This document shows positions 1 to 4,284 of a stretch of DNA of 7,917 nt, piece after piece; position 1 is the first letter of the stretch, and every line of letters begins with the position of its first letter. Origin of the DNA: Patescibacteria group bacterium (GTDB taxonomy: Bacteria > Patescibacteriota > Minisyncoccia > Minisyncoccales > CG1-02-41-26); the NCBI GenBank assembly GCA_020724125.1, contig DYHM01000030.1, positions 1 through 7,917 on the forward strand, in the 5' to 3' direction. The position numbers and the translations under genes are program-made. The notes under the pieces are model-generated. The model was not told the DNA's origin, ran no database searches, and saw nothing but the letters and a program-made list of their open reading frames with translations.

Positions 1-11
1 ATTTGCCGCGA

Positions 12-33
12 CCCCGAGCACGGAGGCTCGGGG
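12..33. repeat. GC-rich hairpin
   Basis: Eight bases (CCCCGAGC, 12-19) are perfectly complementary to 26-33 (GCTCGGGG), with a six-base loop. It stands out in the AT-rich surroundings. Neither side has a T tract, so it does not look like a simple intrinsic terminator. It lies next to the repeat end at 49-91 and may belong to the same mobile or repetitive unit, which runs off the window. Confidence 0.6.
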
Positions 34-48
34 AAATCTTTAAGTTAT

Positions 49-91
49 ATTATAAAAATACCTCAAAATATTATTAAACAACATCTTTACT
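49..91 (+). repeat. Partial copy of the MITE-like repeat (right end)
   Basis: Positions 49-88 are the inverted counterpart of 6407-6446 over 40 bases with one mismatch (position 63). Positions 71-91 are identical, in direct orientation, to 6517-6537. This is therefore another copy of one end of the 6406-6535 element, ending right beside the metG terminator. No clear matching partner end is visible before the window starts. Both relations are read directly from the bases; calling it mobile is inference. Confidence 0.65.
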
Positions 92-125
92 AAAAAAGCT
101 GAAAGCGATGTTTAGCTTCCAGCTT
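91..125 (-). terminator. Intrinsic terminator of the precursor-rSAM-metG unit
   Basis: Read on the minus strand, an 11-bp stem (125-115 with 106-96, one G-U pair) encloses an eight-base loop and is followed by a run of T (95-92 on the minus strand). The stem begins at the metG stop codon, so transcription of the three-gene unit should end here. Confidence 0.8.
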
Positions 126-1777
126 TAAATTCCTAATTGACGCTGTTGTCTGTTTATCTCGCTCAGTTCTATTTTTTTATAAAGTGGTTGTGGATTACTA
201 ACTGTAAAAGAATCAGGGTTTAAATATTTCCACTTAAGAGGGAGTTTAATATGAACCATCTGTCTAATCCGTTCCGATGTAATTGGTAAATATGGTTCTA
301 TTAATACCGCGAGATTGCGAATAACATGAACTGCGGTCGCTAGGCTTTTTTCTGCTTCCAAACGATTATTTTTAATCCTTGTCCATGGGGATGTCTCTTG
401 AAGATAACGGTTTCCGTATTCTGTTAAGCGGAAAATAGTATGTAGACCCTCGCGAAATTGACCTTTTTTAATTGCCGACCCTACTAAAGAAAAACTTTTT
501 CTTGTGAGTTGAAGAAATTCTTTTTCTTTGTCCGAACTTGCGTCCGGTAAATTTATACCATTGGGAAAATTTGACTTTACAAAAGAAAATGCGCGATGGA
601 TGAAATTTCCGAAGTGACCAATAAGTTCACTATTCACTTTAACTTGATAATCCGACCAGGAAAAATTAGCATCGCCTGTTTCGGGACCATTTACAACCAA
701 ATAGTATCGCAATGTTTCTGCATCAAATTGTTTTAAAAAATCAGGCAACCAAATTGCCCATTTGCGACTCTTTGAAAACTGTTTTCCTTCTAATGTAAGA
801 AATTCTGACGAGATAATGCGATCGGGTAAATGTAATTTACCATATTCAAGAAGAATTGTTGGCCAAATAATCGTATGAAAAGGAATATTATCCTTTCCGT
901 GGACATAATAATGAATTGCTGATTTATCTATCCAGAATTTTTCCCAAAGATCTTTATTGCCTTTAAGTTGCGCCCATTCCTTACTTGCGGAAAGATAACC
1001 GCAAACTGCCTCAAACCAGACGTAAATTCGTTTATCTTCATAGTTCGGAAGCGGAATGGGAATGCCCCATTTAATATCGCGAGTTATGGCTCTATCGGGC
1101 AATGTTTCTTTAAGTAGGTTTAATGTGAAATTCTTTGCATTTATCCGCCAATCCTTGCTTTTCTTCACCAATTCTTTAAGTTGATCATGAAATACGGAAA
1201 GACGAAGAAAAAAATGCTCGGATGGTTTCCATTCTGGTTGGTGCCCGCAAATTTTACATTGCGGATTCAAAAGTTGAGAAGGATTAAACAAAGTACCGCA
1301 TTTATCGCATTGATCTCCTCGAGCATTACTAAAACGACATATTGGGCATTCACCTTCAATATATCGATCGGCTAAAAACCGTTGACACTTAGAACAGTAA
1401 GGTAGTTCTTCTGTTTTTTTGTAAATATAACTCTTCCGATAAAGCGCCGAAAATATCTCTTGAACAACTCTTTGATGATTTTTAGTGGTTGTCTCGGTGT
1501 AAATATCGTAGGAAAATTTTAATCCATTAATGAGTGTTTCGATAAATTCTTGATGATACTTTTTGGCAATTTCTGATGGATGAATCCCCTGACAATCTGC
1601 TTCAACGGCAATAGGCGTCCCGTGACAATCACTTCCTGAAACAAACAACACTTCGTCTCCGCAAAGGCGGTGATAGCGAGCAATAATATCTGCGCCAAGA
1701 AGGGCAGCTGCATGCCCGGGATGAAGTGAACCGTTGGCATATGGCCAAGCAGCACCAATAAAAATTCTCTTTTTCAT
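125..1777 (-). CDS. metG: Methionyl-tRNA synthetase, Met-depleted, in a RiPP-like operon
   Basis: A class I aminoacyl-tRNA synthetase that charges tRNA-Met in the cytoplasm. Visible motifs: AAWPYANG (9-16) with HPGH (19-22) as the HIGH signature; GSDCHGTPI (48-56); two zinc knuckles, C128/C131/C144/C147 and C157/C160/C174/C177; DIKWGIP (234-240); YVWFEA (252-257); and QFSKS (333-337) as the KMSKS signature. All catalytic parts are present. The protein stops at 550 residues after the anticodon-binding helical domain and lacks the C-terminal EMAP-like tRNA-binding domain of the longer (about 670-residue) enzymes. A GGAGG lies nine bases before the ATG and the gene starts 21 bases after the radical SAM stop, so it is the last gene of that operon. 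Oddities: only two methionines (residues 1 and 507), and Trp11 where E. coli has Leu13 of the methionine pocket. It resembles the second, inhibitor-resistant MetRS type known in some Firmicutes. Whether it is the only MetRS of this genome cannot be seen here. Confidence 0.95.
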   Translation of the reverse strand: MKKRIFIGAAWPYANGSLHPGHAAALLGADIIARYHRLCGDEVLFVSGSDCHGTPIAVEADCQGIHPSEIAKKYHQEFIETLINGLKFSYDIYTETTTKNHQRVVQEIFSALYRKSYIYKKTEELPYCSKCQRFLADRYIEGECPICRFSNARGDQCDKCGTLFNPSQLLNPQCKICGHQPEWKPSEHFFLRLSVFHDQLKELVKKSKDWRINAKNFTLNLLKETLPDRAITRDIKWGIPIPLPNYEDKRIYVWFEAVCGYLSASKEWAQLKGNKDLWEKFWIDKSAIHYYVHGKDNIPFHTIIWPTILLEYGKLHLPDRIISSEFLTLEGKQFSKSRKWAIWLPDFLKQFDAETLRYYLVVNGPETGDANFSWSDYQVKVNSELIGHFGNFIHRAFSFVKSNFPNGINLPDASSDKEKEFLQLTRKSFSLVGSAIKKGQFREGLHTIFRLTEYGNRYLQETSPWTRIKNNRLEAEKSLATAVHVIRNLAVLIEPYLPITSERIRQMVHIKLPLKWKYLNPDSFTVSNPQPLYKKIELSEINRQQRQLGI

Positions 1778-1786
1778 AATTTTTTA

Positions 1787-1791
1787 CCTCC
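1787..1791 (-). promoter_or_regulatory. Strong Shine-Dalgarno of metG
   Basis: GGAGG on the minus strand, nine bases before the metG ATG, inside the 21-base gap after the radical SAM stop. It fixes the start at 1777. Confidence 0.85.
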
Positions 1792-1798
1792 TTTTTAA

Positions 1799-2854
1799 TT
1801 ATACAGAATAAATTTGCTGCATCCAGATTGGAAATACAGGCAACAACATTTCTTCGGTTCTTTTCATAATTTCACACTGAAACACATCTTTCCCTGTCCA
1901 TCCATTTCCATAAGTTTCAGCAAGACTTGGACAACCTCCTCCGCAAATCCGAAACCAACGGCAATCACAGCATTCTTTCCAATCGCTATAACTTAATTTT
2001 GTTAACTCTGGAAATTGTAAAACCTTAATACAGGCGTTGATTAAACTTTTTTTAATTGGCACCACTCTGTTTCTATCTACACTGCAAAACTGAACACAAC
2101 CATTAGCATTAATAACCATATATTTGCTCTGCTGAAAACAATCTAAGCAAGGATTACGAGTCATATTTATTAACACCCGATCTTCTTCTTCACTAATGTT
2201 TTTAGTAAAGAAAGAACCTCGTAAAGCTATAGGGAATGGCCTTTCTTTAAAGTAAACTCGTAAAAATTCTCTTAAGCGAATAAATATCGTATCCCAATCC
2301 ACAAAAATATCTGAATGCTTACATGCGTATCCTTTTTGTACTACAAAACCCAGCTTCCATTCACTTATATAGTGCCCATCTTTTGCTAATTTTACCGCAG
2401 TATCTTTCAGTAAGTCATAGAATAGAAATAAATCTATGGCTGGGGAAAGTACAGTATTAATCGACAAATTACAATTATATCGTAAGACATTCTTTATTAC
2501 ACGCCTAGGATTAACTCCCGGCCTTATATCATTAGGATCAAGAGACACTGCTACTGCCTGTGGTTGAAAATCTTTTCGCCAAATTATTCCATTCGTCATT
2601 AACATCCATGGTAAACCCGTGTCCTCAACTAATCGATTAACTAATTGAGGATAAACCGTTGGTTCTCCGCCTGTTATAGTAATTGTCTTTGCAATAGAAG
2701 AAATTTCTTTAATAATAATTTCGATAACTCTATCAGAAAGTTCTATTATTCTATTAGTATCGGCAATGCCAGTAATACCATAACAATGGCGACAGACACT
2801 CGTTAAATTACAGCGATTTGAACATTCTATCCCTATGGCTGATATTTTTTCCAT
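1799..2854 (-). CDS. Radical SAM/SPASM peptide maturase-like protein
   Basis: A radical SAM enzyme that should cleave S-adenosylmethionine and modify a peptide, probably the 50-residue product of the gene just upstream. The N-terminal cluster motif is ECSNRCNLTSVCRHCYG (10-26); the likely ligands C15, C21 and C24 give CX5CX2C, two residues longer than the usual CX3CX2C. The GGEP SAM-binding motif is at 62-65. The C-terminal SPASM domain for two auxiliary 4Fe-4S clusters is complete: C236 and C239, G252-X4-C257, then C295-X2-C298-X5-C304-X3-C308, and a last C327. Length (351 aa) suits SPASM maturases. I see no PqqD-like recognition domain, although part of 120-230 could hold a leader-binding region. 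GGGAGG lies six bases before the ATG, and that site can pair with upstream RNA (2879-2885). Family and role as a maturase are well supported. The actual bond formed is unknown; the single precursor Cys makes a thioether one possibility. Confidence 0.9.
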   Translation of the reverse strand: MEKISAIGIECSNRCNLTSVCRHCYGITGIADTNRIIELSDRVIEIIIKEISSIAKTITITGGEPTVYPQLVNRLVEDTGLPWMLMTNGIIWRKDFQPQAVAVSLDPNDIRPGVNPRRVIKNVLRYNCNLSINTVLSPAIDLFLFYDLLKDTAVKLAKDGHYISEWKLGFVVQKGYACKHSDIFVDWDTIFIRLREFLRVYFKERPFPIALRGSFFTKNISEEEDRVLINMTRNPCLDCFQQSKYMVINANGCVQFCSVDRNRVVPIKKSLINACIKVLQFPELTKLSYSDWKECCDCRWFRICGGGCPSLAETYGNGWTGKDVFQCEIMKRTEEMLLPVFPIWMQQIYSV

Positions 2855-2860
2855 TTTATA

Positions 2861-2908
2861 CCTCCCTCTGTAAAGATTAGGGAGGCGCCATTACAATGAC
2901 GCCTCTTT
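2861..2908 (-). promoter_or_regulatory. Alternative RNA hairpins controlling the rSAM ribosome binding site
   Basis: On the minus-strand RNA between the peptide stop and the radical SAM start there are two overlapping inverted repeats. Hairpin 1 pairs GAGGCG (2905-2900) with CGCCTC (2887-2882), extends inward through CATT/AATG, and outward to 2908/2879 by A-U and G-U pairs. Hairpin 2 pairs CCTCCCT (2885-2879) with AGGGAGG (2867-2861), which contains the maturase Shine-Dalgarno. The segment 2879-2885 is shared, so only one can form. Hairpin 1 would leave the site open and hairpin 2 would hide it. Hairpin 1 may also act as a partial attenuator or stabiliser favouring the precursor. The base pairing is visible; the regulation is inference. 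Confidence 0.6.
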
Positions 2909-2920
2909 AATTCACCATTA

Positions 2921-3073
2921 TCACGTTCCGCAATCACCACCATTCATCATTATAATGCGTTTGCTTACGGGTGTGACTTTTAGAGATATACCGTTACGGG
3001 TACGAATAAGATTCGAAAAGGTAGATAAACGTGAATTTCTTTTCACTTTTTTGTTCTCTTTTTTTACTCTCAT
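2921..3073 (-). CDS. Putative RiPP precursor peptide, 50 aa
   Basis: A short reading frame of 50 codons with TGA followed directly by TAA. It begins MRVKKENKKVKRNSR, a basic, leader-like part, and ends VSKRIIMMNGGDCGT. Support for it being a gene: GGAGG exactly seven bases before the ATG, a -10 box about 70 bases upstream, and a radical SAM/SPASM gene immediately downstream on the same strand. This is the usual arrangement of precursor and maturase. Cys48 is the only cysteine and Phe19 the only aromatic residue, so a Cys-to-carbon thioether in the GGDCGT tail is the simplest modification to imagine. The SKR at 37-39 could be a proteolytic site, leaving an 11-residue core with Met42-Met43. A double-glycine cut would leave only DCGT and lacks the usual leader pattern. 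No transporter or peptidase gene is visible. I do not recognise the peptide family. Confidence 0.75.
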   Translation of the reverse strand: MRVKKENKKVKRNSRLSTFSNLIRTRNGISLKVTPVSKRIIMMNGGDCGT

Positions 3074-3080
3074 TTTATAA

Positions 3081-3085
3081 CCTCC
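3081..3085 (-). promoter_or_regulatory. Strong Shine-Dalgarno of the precursor peptide
   Basis: GGAGG on the minus strand, seven bases before the ATG at 3073. It is the main evidence that this short frame is translated. Confidence 0.85.
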
Positions 3086-3105
3086 GTTTTTCCTGCTCTT
3101 TTCAA

Positions 3106-3132
3106 ACTGAAATACTGACTGAAATACTGACT
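3106..3132 (-). repeat. 12-bp tandem repeat at the operon transcription start
   Basis: The unit ACTGAAATACTG (plus strand) occurs twice in tandem (3106-3117, 3118-3129), with three more bases of a third unit. It lies just downstream of the predicted start site of the precursor operon, where a repressor operator often sits. A related stretch sharing ACTGAAA and GTCAGTATTT is found at 7750-7766 upstream of the IscU-like gene. Confidence 0.6.
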
Positions 3133-3139
3133 TACTTTC

Positions 3140-3145
3140 ATTATA
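3140..3145 (-). promoter_or_regulatory. -10 box of the precursor operon
   Basis: A perfect TATAAT on the minus strand, placing transcription start near 3133, about 60 bases before the peptide ATG. No good TTGACA lies at 16-18 bases upstream on this strand (CTTTTA/TTTTAG is the best), so an activator or an extended contact may help. The position fits the three-gene unit having its own promoter. Confidence 0.5.
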
Positions 3146-3189
3146 CCCGCGTTGACAAAAACTAAAAGTTTTATAGGAGAACTCTTTAA

Positions 3190-3573
3190 TTAAAAACTAA
3201 AAAAATTTTTAATATCTAATTTCATTTCTTCAAGTTCTTTTTTAAACTCTTCTTTCAAAAAAATCCATTTCTCTTTTAACCATTTTTTAGCCTCAAAATA
3301 TTTTTCTTCTTTCCAGGTCTGATAAATTTTCTGATGAATTTTTTGCCAAAACTCAAAAATTTTTTTATTGATTTTTTTTCCTTTTTCTTGAATCTTTTCC
3401 CAAAAAATTTTTAACTTGACCCATTTATCGCCTTCATCATCACTCTTAATTTCTTTTATTACTGGCTCCCCTGATGCCGCTGGTTCCTCTGAACTTAAAG
3501 CAAATCCCAAAAAACCTCCTGTTAAAACAAAAGAGCAAACCAAAATTAAAAGTAAAAAACATTGATTCCTCAT
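3190..3573 (-). CDS. Secreted Lys/Trp-rich small protein, unknown function
   Basis: A 127-residue protein that I do not recognise. Residues 1-27 look like a signal peptide: MRNQ, then a long hydrophobic run, then FALSSEE with a likely cut after Ala or Ser. Residues 28-48 are a short acidic linker (EEPAASGEP ... SDDEGDK). Residues 49-127 are predicted helix or coiled coil, dense in Lys, Glu, Phe and Trp, ending IKNFFSF. Such amphipathic exported proteins are common in CPR-type genomes and might coat or contact a membrane. It has no clear Shine-Dalgarno. It lies upstream of the precursor operon on the same strand, but 116 bases with a separate -10 box intervene, and the translation signals differ, so it is probably not part of that operon. 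Confidence 0.7.
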   Translation of the reverse strand: MRNQCFLLLILVCSFVLTGGFLGFALSSEEPAASGEPVIKEIKSDDEGDKWVKLKIFWEKIQEKGKKINKKIFEFWQKIHQKIYQTWKEEKYFEAKKWLKEKWIFLKEEFKKELEEMKLDIKNFFSF

Positions 3574-3631
3574 AAATTCCGAAAAAACGCGTTTAGCATC
3601 TTTGAATTAAATACCCAATGATTATTATTTT

Positions 3632-3662
3632 ACTTGTTTTTCTTTCTAAAACAAGTTTTTTT
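3632..3662 (+). terminator. Terminator-like hairpin without an obvious gene
   Basis: ACTTGTTTT (3632-3640) is complementary to AAAACAAGT (3648-3656) and is followed by seven T on the plus strand. No plus-strand gene ends just before it, so it is either a fortuitous AT-rich fold or a block to antisense transcription. Confidence 0.35.
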
Positions 3663-3675
3663 GTTAAATGAGAGT

Positions 3676-3806
3676 GTTGAATAATTATTTTTCCTTGCTG
3701 ATTTATCTCTTGGTTGATTTGTCTCTTGGTTGGCGTTGGTTCGGATAAAAGATATTATACGAATCTCCACGAATCGCGAATCTTCGCGAATCACGAATTA
3801 TTCAAC
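3676..3806. repeat. 131-bp inverted-repeat-bounded element
   Basis: GTTGAATAATT at 3676-3686 is the perfect inverted complement of AATTATTCAAC at 3796-3806. The interior holds no coding frame but carries the regular CGAATC array at one end. The size nearly equals that of the element at 6406-6535, and the ends are loosely alike (GTTG followed by an AT-rich tract), though I could not align the interiors. It is probably a non-autonomous repeat; its mobility is inferred. Confidence 0.45.
3760..3798. repeat. 17-bp tandem repeat with paired CGAATC
   Basis: CGAAT begins at 3760, 3770, 3777, 3787 and 3794, giving alternating spacings of 10 and 7 bases, a 17-bp period. Each full unit is CGAATC-tycr-CGAATC-r. 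A palindromic TTCGCGAA lies inside. This is an iteron-like or protein-binding array; its role is unknown. Confidence 0.7.
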
Positions 3807-3874
3807 GGTCTACAAATAATTGTCCGCTTTTATAAAATTTTATAAAATTTTCCACAAAAAATTTGACAAGGCAG

Positions 3875-3903
3875 TTGACACTACTTTTTTACCACGTTAA
3901 AAT
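3875..3903 (+). promoter_or_regulatory. Sigma-70-type promoter of the surface-protein pair
   Basis: TTGACA (3875-3880) and TAAAAT (3898-3903) are separated by 17 bases, about 40 bases before the ATG at 3943. A second TTGACA just upstream (3863-3868) lacks a good partner. Confidence 0.65.
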
Positions 3904-3942
3904 AAGTTATAATAATTATAAAATAGATTAAAAATAAATGAA

Positions 3943-4263
3943 ATGCTAAAAAAATTAGATAAAAAAGTTTTTATTTATTTGGGAATAATAATTAGTTTCC
4001 TAGTTATTTTGATAATAGCTGGTTTTGTTGTTTATTTTTTAATTAAAAAAGCAGAAATAGAAATTAAACCGTTAGAACCAAAAATTGAAGAGCCAAAACC
4101 CTTGTCAGAAGAAATAATTAAAAGCTTGACAGCGCCGAGCGGCGTCAAACCACAACCATTGCCCAAAGAAGTTATTGAAAGCCTAACCGCGCCGAGCAAA
4201 ACAAAACCAGAACCTTTATCTGATGAAGTAATTAAAAGCCTGACCGCGCCTCGAACTAAATAA
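3943..4263 (+). CDS. Membrane-anchored protein with SLTAP repeats
   Basis: A 106-residue protein of unknown function. A lysine-rich start (MLKKLDKK) precedes one transmembrane helix at about 10-34, then a Pro/Glu/Lys-rich tail. The tail has three copies of an 18- to 19-residue repeat ending in SLTAP: PLSEEIIKSLTAP, PLPKEVIESLTAP and PLSDEVIKSLTAP. The C-terminus is RTK just after the last repeat. I recall this E-x-I-x-x-SLTAP motif from many short CPR proteins, but no function is known to me. No Shine-Dalgarno is seen; the ATG is the first in frame after the promoter. It lies 21 bases before the large surface protein and shares its promoter and terminator, so the two are probably co-expressed and may act together at the cell surface. 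Confidence 0.75.
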   Translation: MLKKLDKKVFIYLGIIISFLVILIIAGFVVYFLIKKAEIEIKPLEPKIEEPKPLSEEIIKSLTAPSGVKPQPLPKEVIESLTAPSKTKPEPLSDEVIKSLTAPRTK

Positions 4264-4284
4264 GATTATAACATTTTTACCAAA

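Larger units (their letters stand above)
3574..3942. other. Divergent intergenic region
   Basis: This gene-free stretch of 369 bases lies between two divergently transcribed genes. It holds a terminator-like hairpin (3632-3662), a 131-bp element bounded by 11-bp inverted repeats (3676-3806), a short direct repeat (TCTCTTGGTTG near 3706-3733), the 17-bp CGAATC tandem repeat (3760-3798), an AT-rich direct repeat of TTTTATAAAA (3831-3853) and the promoter of the plus-strand pair. A TATAAT on the minus strand at 3754-3759 could serve the secreted-protein gene. Confidence 0.6.

Noticed and set aside
1181..1375. Plus-strand frame inside metG
   Set aside because: It is a shadow of the metG zinc-knuckle region with no start signal and no domain.
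2921..2926. Alternative genetic code with UGA as Gly (code 25), extending the peptide
   Set aside because: UGA is followed at once by UAA, so reading through would add one residue only, and no in-frame UGA occurs in the other genes.
3147..3175. Plus-strand promoter TTGACA at 3152
   Set aside because: No fitting -10 box at proper spacing and no plus-strand gene nearby before 3943.
3760..3798. CRISPR array
   Set aside because: The repeats are only 5-6 bases with 4-base gaps and no unique spacers; no cas genes are present.
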